Numbered from the stretch's first letter, positions 29,401 through 38,466 are shown. The stretch: 64,000 bases of DNA from Streptococcaceae bacterium AF77-01CM03A (GCA_027665725.1 JAQDDS010000001.1:1-64000), one strand, 5' to 3'. The notes: generated by a model from the letters alone, not told the origin. Program-made: numbers and translations.

Positions 29401-30031
29401 TCATACAAGCAGCAAGCAAGAGGAAAGGTACAAAAGGTAGTCTTTCCTTTTTCTTTAGTAGGAGAAAGGCTAGAATGCCAGTTGTGGAAGAAAATTGAAG
29501 TAAAATCAGCACCTCAGTTAAGCTAAAAATAAGTGCACAGGAAGCCAGAAAGAGAAAATCCCCTGCACCTATGCGGATATCGATAACATGAGAGATGATT
29601 CCAAGAATCAAGAAGAAAGCCATGACCAGATTCCAACTAGAACAAACCGTGAGGATTAAGTGAAAAGCTAGCCAGACGATTAAGGGATATTCTTGATGAC
29701 GAAGGTCATAAATTCCTAAAGTTAAGCCAGCAGTGATTAGGATGACTTGACTCAAGGTTAGAAATTCCCAAGAAAAAGCTAGAAAGAGAAGCCCCAGTCC
29801 AAACTCAAAAAGAGCATACCAGAAAGGATAGTGGACCTTGCAGTAGCTACAGCGAAAGCGATTGAATATCTGGGACACAATCGGAATCAAATCTAGTGGT
29901 CTCAAGCGAGTCTGACAAGAATTACAGTGACTAGCAGGAAAGACGATGGATTGTTCAGGGAAGCGATCAATGACCAAGCCTAGAAAGGAAGCAAGAATCG
30001 TTCCAACAAGAAAAAAGTAAAGATGAATCAT
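29372..30031 (-). CDS. cclA: Type IV prepilin peptidase (competence-type, CclA/ComC)
   Basis: 219 residues, polytopic. The N-terminal zinc-type cysteines CNSCQ and CSYC form the methylase region (about 36-72), followed by the two catalytic aspartates in [10 protein letters not shown] and GAGDFLF. Cleaves and matures ComGC-type pseudopilins for DNA uptake. A CIN-box-like sequence directly upstream suggests control by the competence sigma factor SigX. Confidence 0.9.
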   Translation of the reverse strand: MIHLYFFLVGTILASFLGLVIDRFPEQSIVFPASHCNSCQTRLRPLDLIPIVSQIFNRFRCSYCKVHYPFWYALFEFGLGLLFLAFSWEFLTLSQVILITAGLTLGIYDLRHQEYPLIVWLAFHLILTVCSSWNLVMAFFLILGIISHVIDIRIGAGDFLFLASCALIFSLTEVLILLQFSSTTGILAFLLLKKKERLPFVPFLLLAACMIIFGKLLLV

Positions 30032-30038
30032 ACTTATT

Positions 30039-30046
30039 TATTCGGA
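30039..30046 (-). promoter_or_regulatory. CIN-box-like SigX promoter element of cclA
   Basis: Reverse strand TCCGAATA differs from the competence box TACGAATA at one position, with a T-rich stretch upstream. It ends eight bases before the cclA start codon, with no Shine-Dalgarno sequence between. Confidence 0.5.
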
Positions 30047-30063
30047 AAAAATAAGAGAAAGAG

Positions 30064-30069
30064 TATAAT
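30064..30069 (+). promoter_or_regulatory. -10 box for the GNAT gene
   Basis: TATAAT, 32 bases before the ATG at 30102; the -35 is weak. Confidence 0.45.
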
Positions 30070-30101
30070 AGTTGGATAGAGAAGGAGTTTTAGGAGCAAA
30101 T

Positions 30102-30557
30102 ATGAACATTCACTTTGAAAAAGGACTTCAGATAGAAAATGCCCAACTCATTTGTCAGTGGTCTAATGCTTTGGGAGAAAGTTTTCAGAAGCAATGGATG
30201 GGACCAATGATTCCTTTTCCCTTGACAATTCAAGTCTTGCAAGATTTGGAAGGAATCTTTTCAATCTTTGATGGACAAGAGTTTGTGGGGCTTATCCAGA
30301 AAATCAGGCTAGAAGACAGGAATCTTCATATCGGGAGATTTTTTATCAATCCCCAGAAACAGGGGCAGGGGTTAGGTAGCCAGGCTTTAAGGAAATTTGT
30401 TAGTTTGGCCTTTGAAAATGAAGACATAGATACTATTTCTCTAAATGTCTACGAGGCAAATCAAACAGCTTACAACCTTTACCAAAAAGCAGGATTTGAA
30501 ATCGTTCAAATGGTTGAAGCACCTATACGAAAATATATGATGAAAAAATCTAGATAA
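30102..30557 (+). CDS. GNAT-family N-acetyltransferase
   Basis: 151 residues. The acetyl-CoA binding motif is NPQKQGQGLGSQAL (about 83-96), and the C-terminal YNLYQKAGFE motif is typical of the fold. The substrate is unknown. TAGGAG places the start at ATG 30102; a longer in-frame extension upstream has no RBS. Confidence 0.85.
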   Translation: MNIHFEKGLQIENAQLICQWSNALGESFQKQWMGPMIPFPLTIQVLQDLEGIFSIFDGQEFVGLIQKIRLEDRNLHIGRFFINPQKQGQGLGSQALRKFVSLAFENEDIDTISLNVYEANQTAYNLYQKAGFEIVQMVEAPIRKYMMKKSR

Positions 30558-30608
30558 AAAATTAGATTATATTACAAACTGTCCCCTTACAATTTTTAAT
30601 TCTCAAAC

Positions 30609-30637
30609 TTGTTGCAGAGAAATTTTCTTGATAAAAT
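30609..30637 (+). promoter_or_regulatory. truA promoter, placed for a leaderless mRNA
   Basis: TTGTTG (30609-30614), 17-base spacer, extended -10 TGA-TAAAAT (30629-30637). The ATG at 30644 falls at the expected +1, and there is no Shine-Dalgarno sequence. Confidence 0.6.
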
Positions 30638-30643
30638 AGATAC

Positions 30644-31393
30644 ATGACTAGATATAAAGCTATAATTTCTTATGATGGCTACGCTTTTGCTGGTTTTCAG
30701 AGGCAACCACACGCGCGTAGTGTCCAAGAGGAAATTGAAAAAACTTTAACCAAATTAAATAAAGGACAGGCTATTACCATTCATGGCGCTGGGCGAACGG
30801 ACAGTGGCGTTCATGCTTTAGGACAGGTCATCCACTTTGATCTTCCCTATCAGATGGATGAGGAGAAACTTCGCTTTGCTCTCGATACCCAAAGCCCTGA
30901 AGATATCGATGTGATTTCGATTGAGATTGTGGCTGATGATTTTCATTGCCGTTATGCTAAGCATAGCAAGACCTATGAGTTTATCGTGGATAGAGGGCGT
31001 CCTAAAAATCCTATGAGACGTCATTATGCCACCCACTATCCCTATACACTTGATGTGGAACGCATGCAAAAGGCTGTGAAGAAATTAGAAGGAACACATG
31101 ACTTTACTGGTTTTACAGCGTCAGGAACTAGCGTGGAGGATAAGGTTCGGACGATCACGGAAGCTAGCCTTAGAGTTGATGAAACAGGACAGTTTTTGAC
31201 CTTTACCTTCTCAGGCAATGGTTTCCTCTATAAGCAGATTCGAAATATGGTTGGAACCCTACTTAAAATTGGTAACAATAGGATGCCAATTGAGCAGATT
31301 GACCTGATTTTGGAGAAAAAAGACAGACAGTTGGCAGGCCCAACTGCAGCACCCAATGGTTTGTATTTGAAGGAGATTCGTTATGAAGAATAA
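30644..31393 (+). CDS. truA: tRNA pseudouridine(38-40) synthase
   Basis: 249 residues. The catalytic Asp lies in [15 protein letters not shown] (about residue 53), with KTYEF and [13 protein letters not shown] further on. Modifies the anticodon arm of many tRNAs. It overlaps the downstream kinase gene by 11 bases, giving a truA-kinase-transporter operon common in streptococci. Confidence 0.97.
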   Translation: MTRYKAIISYDGYAFAGFQRQPHARSVQEEIEKTLTKLNKGQAITIHGAGRTDSGVHALGQVIHFDLPYQMDEEKLRFALDTQSPEDIDVISIEIVADDFHCRYAKHSKTYEFIVDRGRPKNPMRRHYATHYPYTLDVERMQKAVKKLEGTHDFTGFTASGTSVEDKVRTITEASLRVDETGQFLTFTFSGNGFLYKQIRNMVGTLLKIGNNRMPIEQIDLILEKKDRQLAGPTAAPNGLYLKEIRYEE

Positions 31394-32156
31394 TCGTATT
31401 TTAGCACTTTCAGGAAATGATATTTTTAGTGGTGGTGGACTAGCTGCTGACCTTGCGACCTATACTTTAAATGGTTTACATGGTTTTGTAGCTATGACTT
31501 GCTTAACTGCTTTGACGGAAAATGGTTTTGAGGTCTTCCCAACAGATGAGACTACTTTCCAACAACAGTTGGATAGCCTCAAGAGCGTAGACTTTGGAGG
31601 GATTAAGATTGGTCTCTTACCGACTGTTGGTGTTGCTGAGAAAGCTCTTAACTTTATCAAGGAACGCACAGGAGTTCCAGTGGTATTGGATCCAGTTCTC
31701 GTTTGTAAGGAAACGCATGATGTTGCTGTCAGCGAGCTTTGTCAAGAGTTGATTCGCTTTTTCCCTTATGTGACTGTCATTACACCCAATCTTCCTGAGG
31801 CAGAATTGCTAGCAGCCCAAAAGATTGAAACCTTGGACGATATGAAGGATGCAGCGCAGAAATTACATAACTTGGGTGCGCCAGCAGTCATTATTAAAGG
31901 TGGGAATCGCCTTAGTCAAGATAAGGCATTAGATGTATTTTATGATGGAAAGAACTTTACCATTCTTGAAAATCCAGTCATTCAAGGGCAAAATGCTGGT
32001 GCAGGGTGTACCTTTGCCTCAAGCATTGCCAGCCAGTTAGTCAAGGGAGAGGAGCTCTTACCAGCAATTGAAAGTTCCAAAGCCTTTGTTTACCGTGCTA
32101 TTGCACAAGCAGATCAGTATGGAGTAAGACAATATGAAGCAAACAAAAACAAGTAA
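31383..32156 (+). CDS. PdxK/ThiD-family pyridoxine or hydroxymethylpyrimidine kinase
   Basis: 257 residues, ribokinase fold. [15 protein letters not shown] at the N-terminus, [15 protein letters not shown], and the C-terminal anion hole [11 protein letters not shown]. Family members phosphorylate pyridoxine/pyridoxal or HMP. A vitamin-type ECF S-component gene overlaps its end by 23 bases, so I lean to a vitamin B6 kinase fed by that transporter. The sequence alone does not decide. Confidence 0.85.
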   Translation: MKNNRILALSGNDIFSGGGLAADLATYTLNGLHGFVAMTCLTALTENGFEVFPTDETTFQQQLDSLKSVDFGGIKIGLLPTVGVAEKALNFIKERTGVPVVLDPVLVCKETHDVAVSELCQELIRFFPYVTVITPNLPEAELLAAQKIETLDDMKDAAQKLHNLGAPAVIIKGGNRLSQDKALDVFYDGKNFTILENPVIQGQNAGAGCTFASSIASQLVKGEELLPAIESSKAFVYRAIAQADQYGVRQYEANKNK

Positions 32157-32595
32157 AGTCGCCCTAGTATCCATCCTAGCAGCTCTATCCGTAGTTTTGG
32201 GCTATTTCGTAAAAATCCCAACACCAACAGGATTTCTAACACTTTTGGATGCTGGAATATTCTTTACAGCATTTTACTTTGGGAGTCGCGAAGGAGCTGT
32301 TGTCGGAGGATTAGCGGGATTTCTAATTGACCTGATTTCAGGTTACCCCCAGTGGATGTTCTTCAGCTTGATTTTCCATGGTTCGCAGGGATATTTGGCA
32401 GGTGTTAAAGGGAAATGGCAGTGGCTAGGATTAGCCTTGGCAACCATCATCATGGTGGCAGGTTACGCTTTTGCATCGGCTTGGATGAACGGTTGGGGAG
32501 CAGCCCTACCAGAAATCGTCCCAAATCTTGTGCAAAATATCGTTGGTATGACAGTAGGTTTTCTTCTTTGTCATAGTGTGAAGAAAGCTAGATAA
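32134..32595 (+). CDS. ECF transporter S component (vitamin uptake, pyridoxine- or thiamin-precursor type)
   Basis: 153 residues, about five to six membrane helices. The N-terminal segment [18 protein letters not shown] has the alanine-rich helix of S components that binds the shared ECF T/ATPase module, which is encoded elsewhere. Context (overlap with a PdxK/ThiD kinase) suggests pyridoxine (PdxU2-like) or HMP as substrate. Confidence 0.8.
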   Translation: MKQTKTSKVALVSILAALSVVLGYFVKIPTPTGFLTLLDAGIFFTAFYFGSREGAVVGGLAGFLIDLISGYPQWMFFSLIFHGSQGYLAGVKGKWQWLGLALATIIMVAGYAFASAWMNGWGAALPEIVPNLVQNIVGMTVGFLLCHSVKKAR

Positions 32596-32626
32596 TAGTA
32601 AAAAGAGCAATCCTCCAAGGGAACTA

Positions 32627-32655
32627 TTGAAAAAACTCTGATCTTTTGCTAAAAT
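32627..32655 (+). promoter_or_regulatory. yqgQ promoter, placed for a leaderless mRNA
   Basis: TTGAAA (32627-32632), 17-base spacer to TAAAAT (32650-32655), with TG at 32647-32648. The chosen ATG (32663) is eight bases past the -10, and no Shine-Dalgarno sequence precedes it. Confidence 0.65.
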
Positions 32656-32662
32656 GAAAGCT

Positions 32663-32878
32663 ATGAAAACACTCTACGATGTGCAACAATTTCTCAAACA
32701 GTTCGGCATTCTTGTCTATATGGGGAAACGTCTTTATGACATTGAATTAATGAAAATTGAACTATCTCGAATCTATGATGCTGGTTTAATGGATAAGCTG
32801 GATTATCTAGAAGCGGAGGCTGTTCTTCGCAGAGAGCACAAACTAGAATTAGACTATTTAGAAAAAAATGGAGATTAG
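32663..32878 (+). CDS. YqgQ family (DUF910) small protein
   Basis: 71 residues, matching YqgQ proteins, which start with a similar TLYDVQQFLKQFG segment. No catalytic residues are known; function unknown. I take ATG 32663, since the alternative ATG at 32654 lies inside the -10 box. As in many Firmicutes it is followed closely by a rhodanese-like gene. Confidence 0.8.
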   Translation: MKTLYDVQQFLKQFGILVYMGKRLYDIELMKIELSRIYDAGLMDKLDYLEAEAVLRREHKLELDYLEKNGD

Positions 32879-32883
32879 GTATT

Positions 32884-33264
32884 ATGGTAACTTGGGTATT
32901 ATGGGGACTTGTAGTGGCGATGTTGGCATGGATGGGATACAACTATCTTCGTATTCGCCGTGCAGCAAAAATTGTAGACAATGCAGAGTTTGAATCTTTG
33001 ATTCGTACAGGTCAGCTAATTGACTTGCGTGAGCCAGCTGACTTCCACAGAAAACATATCCTCGGAGCTCGTAATATTCCTTCAAATCAATTGAAGACAA
33101 GCCTTGCAGCTCTTCGCAAGGATAAACCTGTCCTTCTATATGAAAACCAACGTGCGCAACGTGTAACCAATGCAGCACTTTTCTTGAAAAAACAAGGTTT
33201 CTCAGAAATTTATATCCTTTCTTACGGATTGGATTCTTGGACAGGCAAGGTTAAGACTAGCTAA
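32884..33264 (+). CDS. Rhodanese-like membrane-anchored protein lacking the catalytic cysteine
   Basis: 126 residues. One N-terminal membrane helix (about 2-22) and a rhodanese domain (LIDLREPADFHRKHILGARNIP). The active-site loop, normally beginning with Cys, reads LYENQRAQR, so sulfur transfer is not expected. Such inactive rhodaneses may serve in binding or signalling. Five bases after yqgQ, with GGAGATTAGGT before the ATG. Confidence 0.85.
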   Translation: MVTWVLWGLVVAMLAWMGYNYLRIRRAAKIVDNAEFESLIRTGQLIDLREPADFHRKHILGARNIPSNQLKTSLAALRKDKPVLLYENQRAQRVTNAALFLKKQGFSEIYILSYGLDSWTGKVKTS

Positions 33265-33316
33265 CAATGTGAAATAAATTTGTCACATATGTTTAATAGA
33301 GAAAACCGATTTTTTA

Positions 33317-33325
33317 TGGTATAAT
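33317..33325 (+). promoter_or_regulatory. Extended -10 promoter for the small membrane protein gene
   Basis: TG-G-TATAAT; AAGGAG follows before the ATG at 33356. Confidence 0.65.
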
Positions 33326-33355
33326 AGTTTTTATAAATTTTAAGGAGTTTTTATT

Positions 33356-33583
33356 ATGCAAGAAAAGAAAAAAGCATCACTTGTTTTAGGTATCCTATCT
33401 ATCGTCCTTGGTTTGCTATCTCCAATCGTAGGTCTGATTTTGGGTATCATTGGATTAGTATTGGGTAATTCACACCAAAATCAATCTGGACTAAATTATA
33501 AAACAGAAAAAATCCTCAATATCGTAGGGATTGTAATTTCTGTACTTAACTGGATTGCAGCCCTCGTAATGATTTTTGGCTAA
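33356..33583 (+). CDS. Small two-helix membrane protein (DUF4190-like)
   Basis: 75 residues. Two hydrophobic hairpins: a glycine-rich LGILSIVLGLLSPIVGLILGIIGLVLG and a C-terminal VGIVISVLNWIAALVMIF. It resembles DUF4190-type proteins; function unknown. It has its own extended -10 promoter and terminator, so it is a one-gene unit. Confidence 0.75.
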   Translation: MQEKKKASLVLGILSIVLGLLSPIVGLILGIIGLVLGNSHQNQSGLNYKTEKILNIVGIVISVLNWIAALVMIFG

Positions 33584-33591
33584 TCAAAAAC

Positions 33592-33622
33592 AAAAAAGCT
33601 TTATTTTTAAAGCTTTTTTTGT
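33592..33622. terminator. Bidirectional terminator
   Basis: AAAAAAGCTTTA / TAAAGCTTTTTT stem with T runs on both strands, between the small membrane gene and the convergent pseudouridine synthase gene. Confidence 0.8.
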
Positions 33623-33623
33623 T

Positions 33624-34349
33624 TTATCCACTTTTCTCTAAGTAGTTTTTAATGTTTTTCAATTCCTCTTTATTCAAGTGTCGGTATTGACCTTCTGCTA
33701 GGTCAGAATCTAATAGAAAATCTCCGAACTGAACTCGTTTGAGGGCAGTGACCTTGACACCAACTGAGAGGAACATTTTCTTGACCTGATGAAATTTCCC
33801 TTCAGAGATGGTGATGGTTGCTCGGCTGAGGCTAGTGCTTGAAGATAGAATCTCAAGCTGAGCAGGTTTACAAATAGTTCCATCAAGAAAGACAATCCCG
33901 TTTTTGAACTGCTGGATGTGATCTGGTGTGAGCAAGCCGTTCACCTCAACTTGATAAGTTTTATCGACATGATATTGAGGGTGGAGAAGTTGAAAACCTA
34001 GAGGGCCATTATCCGTTAAGAGGAGGAGCCCCGTCGTATCTCGATCTAGCCGACCGATAGCATAGAGTTGGTCTGATTGGAGGTATTGAGGTAGTAAATC
34101 CATAACCGTTGGGAGCTTCTTGTCCTTGCTTGCTGTCACGACACCATTTGGTTTGTGAAGCATGAGATAGGTGTGCTCATATCCTTGGATTTTTCTCCCC
34201 TGAAAAATCAACTCTTGTAATCCCGTATCAACATTCTGTGCAAGGGAAATCGCAACTTGTCCATCTACTAAGATTTCTTTTTTTAGGAGAGCCTGTTTCA
34301 TGGCTTTTCGACTGATTTTTTCCTGGGCTAATAAATTATCTAAACGCAT
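33624..34349 (-). CDS. RsuA-family rRNA pseudouridine synthase
   Basis: 241 residues. N-terminal S4 RNA-binding domain (MRLDNLLAQEKISRKAMKQALLKKEILVDG, about 1-45), then the synthase domain with catalytic Asp in GRLDRDTTGLLLLTD and the KTYQVEV and EGKFHQVKKM motifs. By family it probably modifies U516-equivalent in 16S rRNA; the exact target is inferred. Confidence 0.92.
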   Translation of the reverse strand: MRLDNLLAQEKISRKAMKQALLKKEILVDGQVAISLAQNVDTGLQELIFQGRKIQGYEHTYLMLHKPNGVVTASKDKKLPTVMDLLPQYLQSDQLYAIGRLDRDTTGLLLLTDNGPLGFQLLHPQYHVDKTYQVEVNGLLTPDHIQQFKNGIVFLDGTICKPAQLEILSSSTSLSRATITISEGKFHQVKKMFLSVGVKVTALKRVQFGDFLLDSDLAEGQYRHLNKEELKNIKNYLEKSG

Positions 34350-34458
34350 ACCAGCCTATCTTATCACAAGTCGGGATTTTTGAAAAGAAAAGATAAGTCA
34401 TGAATTTTCTTTTGAAAACATTTACACTTACTTGAGTTAAGTCATTTGCTTAAAATTG

Positions 34459-34467
34459 TGGTATAAT
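34459..34467 (+). promoter_or_regulatory. Extended -10 promoter of typA
   Basis: TG-G-TATAAT, 41 bases before the ATG at 34509; RBS AGAGGAAA. Confidence 0.65.
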
Positions 34468-34508
34468 CGTTCAGTTAGAAAATAAATTTGAAATAAATAG
34501 AGGAAATC

Positions 34509-36350
34509 ATGACAAAATTAAGAGAAGATATCCGTAATATCGCGATTATCGCCCACGTCGACCACGGTAAAACAACCCTCGTTGACGAATTATTAAAACA
34601 ATCTGAAACTCTTGATGCGCGTACAGAATTAGCTGAACGTGCAATGGATTCAAACGATATTGAAAAAGAGCGTGGAATTACCATCCTTGCGAAGAATACA
34701 GCAGTTGCCTACAACGGAACTCGTATCAATATCATGGATACACCAGGACACGCGGACTTCGGTGGAGAAGTTGAACGTATCATGAAAATGGTTGATGGTG
34801 TAGTCTTGGTAGTGGATTCTTACGAAGGTACTATGCCTCAAACTCGTTTCGTATTGAAAAAAGCTTTGGAACAAGACCTTGTCCCAATCGTTGTTATCAA
34901 TAAAATTGACAAACCATCAGCTCGTCCAGCAGAAGTAGTGGATGAAGTTTTGGAACTCTTCATCGAGCTTGGTGCAGATGATGATCAGCTTGACTTCCCA
35001 GTAGTCTATGCTTCAGCAATCAACGGAACATCTTCATTGTCAGATGATCCAGCAGACCAAGAGAAGACTATGGCGCCAATCTTTGATACCATTATTGACC
35101 ACATTCCAGCTCCAATCGATAACTCAGATGAGCCCCTTCAATTCCAAGTGTCACTCTTGGACTACAATGATTTCGTTGGTCGTATCGGTATCGGACGTGT
35201 CTTCCGTGGTACTGTCAAGGTTGGGGATCAAGTTACCCTTTCTAAACTTGATGGTACAACCAAGAACTTCCGTGTTACAAAACTCTTTGGTTTCTTTGGT
35301 TTGGAACGTCGTGAAATCCAAGAAGCTAAGGCTGGTGACTTGATTGCCGTATCAGGTATGGAAGATATCTTCGTTGGGGAAACAATCACTCCAACAGATG
35401 CAGTTGAAGCTCTTCCAGTTCTTCACATCGATGAGCCAACCCTTCAAATGACCTTCTTGGTTAACAACTCACCATTTGCTGGTCGTGAAGGTAAATGGGT
35501 GACTTCTCGTAAGGTTGAAGAACGTTTGCAAGCAGAATTGCAAACAGACGTATCTCTTCGTGTAGAACCAACAGACTCACCAGATAAATGGACAGTTTCA
35601 GGACGTGGGGAATTGCACTTGTCAATCCTCATCGAGACTATGCGTCGTGAAGGTTATGAGCTTCAAGTATCTCGTCCAGAAGTTATCGTCAAAGAAATTG
35701 ACGGTGTGAAGTGTGAGCCATTTGAGCGCGTGCAAATCGATACTCCTGAAGAGTACCAAGGTTCTGTTATCCAAAGTCTTTCTGAACGTAAGGGTGAAAT
35801 GTTGGATATGATTGCAACAGGTAATGGTCAAACTCGTTTGGTCTTCCTAGTTCCTGCGCGTGGTTTGATTGGATACTCAACTGAGTTCTTGTCAATGACT
35901 CGTGGTTACGGGATCATGAACCATACCTTCGATCAATACTTGCCATTGATTCCAGGGGAAATTGGTGGACGTCACCGTGGTGCCCTTGTTTCGATCGATG
36001 CTGGTAAAGCAACAACCTACTCAATCATGTCTATCGAAGAACGTGGGACTATCTTTGTCAACCCAGGTACTGAGGTTTACGAAGGAATGATCATCGGTGA
36101 AAACTCTCGTGAAAATGACTTGACTGTTAATATCACGAAAGCAAAACAAATGACTAACGTTCGTTCTGCTACTAAGGACCAAACAGCAGTTATCAAGACT
36201 CCTCGTATCTTGACACTTGAAGAATCACTTGAGTTCTTGAACGACGATGAGTACATGGAAGTAACGCCTGAATCGATTCGTTTGCGTAAGCAAATCCTCA
36301 ACAAGGCAGAGCGTGAGAAAGCAAACAAAAAGAAAAAATCAGCTGAATAA
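34509..36350 (+). CDS. typA: Ribosome-associated GTPase TypA/BipA
   Basis: 613 residues. Translational GTPase with G1 [10 protein letters not shown] (about 17-26), switch [17 protein letters not shown], then EF-G-like domains II, III and V and the TypA-specific C-terminal domain. Assists ribosome assembly and stress or cold adaptation. Codon use is highly biased, as for strongly expressed genes. Confidence 0.97.
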   Translation: MTKLREDIRNIAIIAHVDHGKTTLVDELLKQSETLDARTELAERAMDSNDIEKERGITILAKNTAVAYNGTRINIMDTPGHADFGGEVERIMKMVDGVVLVVDSYEGTMPQTRFVLKKALEQDLVPIVVINKIDKPSARPAEVVDEVLELFIELGADDDQLDFPVVYASAINGTSSLSDDPADQEKTMAPIFDTIIDHIPAPIDNSDEPLQFQVSLLDYNDFVGRIGIGRVFRGTVKVGDQVTLSKLDGTTKNFRVTKLFGFFGLERREIQEAKAGDLIAVSGMEDIFVGETITPTDAVEALPVLHIDEPTLQMTFLVNNSPFAGREGKWVTSRKVEERLQAELQTDVSLRVEPTDSPDKWTVSGRGELHLSILIETMRREGYELQVSRPEVIVKEIDGVKCEPFERVQIDTPEEYQGSVIQSLSERKGEMLDMIATGNGQTRLVFLVPARGLIGYSTEFLSMTRGYGIMNHTFDQYLPLIPGEIGGRHRGALVSIDAGKATTYSIMSIEERGTIFVNPGTEVYEGMIIGENSRENDLTVNITKAKQMTNVRSATKDQTAVIKTPRILTLEESLEFLNDDEYMEVTPESIRLRKQILNKAEREKANKKKKSAE

Positions 36351-36369
36351 GAGCTAGAAAGAGATAAAG

Positions 36370-36624
36370 ATGGTCTATTTAATCATAGGGATACTCTTAT
36401 TACTACTCTATGTATTTGCGACACCTCAAAGTATCAAGGGGACGGTCAACGTTGTAATATTAGTCTTTGGACTTGTTGCCCTCGTAATCTTGTTGCTCTT
36501 GTCTGCCCTACAGATTTTCCAACTTCCAGCAGAAATCTTTATTACATTGGGAATGCTGGCTCTTACTTACTTTAGTTTGAGAGACATCAGTCTCATGTCG
36601 ATTCGAAAGAAGCGAGAAAATTAA
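36370..36624 (+). CDS. DUF3165 family membrane protein
   Basis: 84 residues, about three hydrophobic segments covering most of the protein and a basic C-terminus (SIRKKREN). Matches the streptococcal DUF3165 family; function unknown. 19 bases after typA, ended by the hairpin at 36638. Confidence 0.75.
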   Translation: MVYLIIGILLLLLYVFATPQSIKGTVNVVILVFGLVALVILLLLSALQIFQLPAEIFITLGMLALTYFSLRDISLMSIRKKREN

Positions 36625-36637
36625 ATCTATTCATAAC

Positions 36638-36679
36638 AAAAAACTTCTATCGGCAACTCAGTTGCTGATAGAAGTTTTT
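36638..36679. terminator. Bidirectional terminator
   Basis: AAAACTTCTATC-G-GCAAC-TCA-GTTGC-T-GATAGAAGTTTT, a long stem with T runs on both strands. Confidence 0.88.
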
Positions 36680-37646
36680 ATTTGTTACTGTTTTTGTCAG
36701 AATAACGGTTGTAGAAATCTACTTTTATCTGGATAAAATGCTCTAATTCACGAAAGAGTTGTAGAAGCGTAGCCCGTGTCTCAAACTCTTCTCTAGTTTT
36801 AGGGAGAGATCGATTGCGAAACACCTCTAGGTAGCTCTCAATATCATTCAATAAGTTATAGGCTGGATTGGTTTGACTCAATTGACTAGCTGTTTTTGAA
36901 AAGAGCTGAGCGACAATCAAACTCTCACTAGCGGCTAGTTGGCATGTGTTGATCTGTTGAGCCATATTTCTTAAGATACGAGTTTGTCTTTGTCGCATCT
37001 CAAAGTAGTGGATATGATAATCTGTCTGGTGAAAGAGATGGTCAGAGTGATCAAGGTAAACTAACTTAAGAGCATCCTCAAGTAGTTGATCAAGTTCGTT
37101 GACTAGTTGAGCCTGATTTCGACCATCCCCTCTTTTCAGATAGTAAGAAAGCCGTAGAAGAACATCCCTGAGTTTTTCTTCAACAAGCGTATGATAATGT
37201 TGAATTTCTTTTTCACGTGAAGGCATGTAGAGATTGACCAGAAGTGCAAATCCAGTACCGATTAGGAAGAGTAAGAGCTCATTCAGTAAAAGTGCCGGTG
37301 CTGTTGATTGTTGGATTAAGAGATGGCTAACCAGAACGCTACTAGGAGTAATTCCAATTTCCCAACCGAGTTTATAGGCTAGAGGAACATAGATTGCTAA
37401 GTAAAGTCCAAAGCTCCAGATATGATAGCCAGTCAGTTGGAAAGCTATAACACCAACTAAGAGAGCTAGAAGAGTTGAAAAAAGACGATTGCGGGCTAGC
37501 TTGATCGTGCTTCTTCGTGTATCAGAGAGACTCAAGATAGCAATGATACCAGCTGATACAGCTGATGACAAATCAAAAAAGTAGGCTAGTAAACAAGCAA
37601 AACAGGTTGCCAGGACTAGTTTTAAAGTACGTTGGGTGATAGACAT
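36678..37646 (-). CDS. FUSC/DUF939-type membrane protein (aromatic acid exporter family)
   Basis: 322 residues. Four to five membrane segments in the N-terminal 140 residues (DUF939), then a soluble helical C-terminal domain (DUF939_C, about 145-322) rich in Gln and Leu heptads. Related proteins are called putative aromatic acid exporters; this role is unproven here. It has its own upstream region shared with mscS. Confidence 0.8.
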   Translation of the reverse strand: MSITQRTLKLVLATCFACLLAYFFDLSSAVSAGIIAILSLSDTRRSTIKLARNRLFSTLLALLVGVIAFQLTGYHIWSFGLYLAIYVPLAYKLGWEIGITPSSVLVSHLLIQQSTAPALLLNELLLFLIGTGFALLVNLYMPSREKEIQHYHTLVEEKLRDVLLRLSYYLKRGDGRNQAQLVNELDQLLEDALKLVYLDHSDHLFHQTDYHIHYFEMRQRQTRILRNMAQQINTCQLAASESLIVAQLFSKTASQLSQTNPAYNLLNDIESYLEVFRNRSLPKTREEFETRATLLQLFRELEHFIQIKVDFYNRYSDKNSNK

Positions 37647-37847
37647 AGAATACTTCCTTGGGATAAGTGATTGAAAGTTTCAGTGGTAGGTAGGAGACAA
37701 TGAGTTATTTCAATAGACTCATTGAGTAACTAATTGCTTCTTTTTGTAGTGGTTTGATTATAGTATAAATATTTTTTGAAATCAAGTGAATCTAATAATA
37801 GTATAGGCAGAATGAATATTTACCAAACTGGTTCAGATATCGTTTTA

Positions 37848-37856
37848 TGGTATAAT
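37848..37856 (+). promoter_or_regulatory. Extended -10 promoter of the MscS gene
   Basis: TG-G-TATAAT 18 bases before the ATG at 37875; AAAAGGAG lies between. The rest of the 228-base gap (37647-37874) holds an inverted repeat AATGAGT/ACTCATT near 37698-37721 and presumably the reverse-strand promoter. Confidence 0.65.
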
Positions 37857-37874
37857 TGATAAAAGGAGTTTTAC

Positions 37875-38441
37875 ATGCAAGAATTTTTTAAAAGTTATTT
37901 TAATAAGCTAGATTTAACAACGGTATTTGAGAATCTTTTAACGAAAGTGATTTCTCTTTTAATTTTATTTGTGCTATTTTACATAGCTAAACAGCTTCTC
38001 CATGCAGCTGTCAAGAGAATTGTGAAGCCTTCACTTAAGTATTCAAAGCGTGATGCAGGTCGACAAAAGACAATCTCGCGTTTATTAGAAAATATTTTTA
38101 ATTACACCCTTTATTTCTTTTTAGTTTACTGCATTTTGTCTATCCTAGGATTACCTGTATCCAGTTTACTAGCTGGTGCTGGGATTGCTGGGGTTGCAAT
38201 TGGTATGGGGGCGCAAGGCTTCTTATCAGATGTTATCAATGGCTTCTTTATTCTCTTTGAACGCCAGTTGGATGTAGGGGATGAGGTTGTTTTGACAAAT
38301 GGTCCCATTACTGTATCGGGAAAAGTAGTTAGTGTCGGAATTCGAACCACTCAGCTAAGAGGTGAAGACCAGGCTCTCCACTTTGTTCCCAACCGTAATA
38401 TTACTGTGGTTAGCAATTTTTCAAGAGACGAGTTGAACTGA
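37875..38441 (+). CDS. Small-conductance mechanosensitive channel (MscS family), short form
   Basis: 188 residues. Membrane segments near 20-45 and 75-98, then the pore helix region LLAGAGIAGVAIGMGAQGFLSDVINGF with the Gly/Ala pattern of MscS TM3, then the beta domain (ERQLDVGDEVVL, HFVPNRNITVVSNFSR). Most of the C-terminal cytoplasmic vestibule of full-length MscS is missing, though the core is complete. Opens under membrane tension to release solutes. Confidence 0.85.
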   Translation: MQEFFKSYFNKLDLTTVFENLLTKVISLLILFVLFYIAKQLLHAAVKRIVKPSLKYSKRDAGRQKTISRLLENIFNYTLYFFLVYCILSILGLPVSSLLAGAGIAGVAIGMGAQGFLSDVINGFFILFERQLDVGDEVVLTNGPITVSGKVVSVGIRTTQLRGEDQALHFVPNRNITVVSNFSRDELN

Positions 38442-38457
38442 AATTTTACTTGATTTG

Positions 38458-38466
38458 TGGTACAAT
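38458..38466 (+). promoter_or_regulatory. Extended -10 promoter of the CorA-type gene
   Basis: TG-G-TACAAT; AAAGGAG follows before ATG 38493. Confidence 0.55.
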
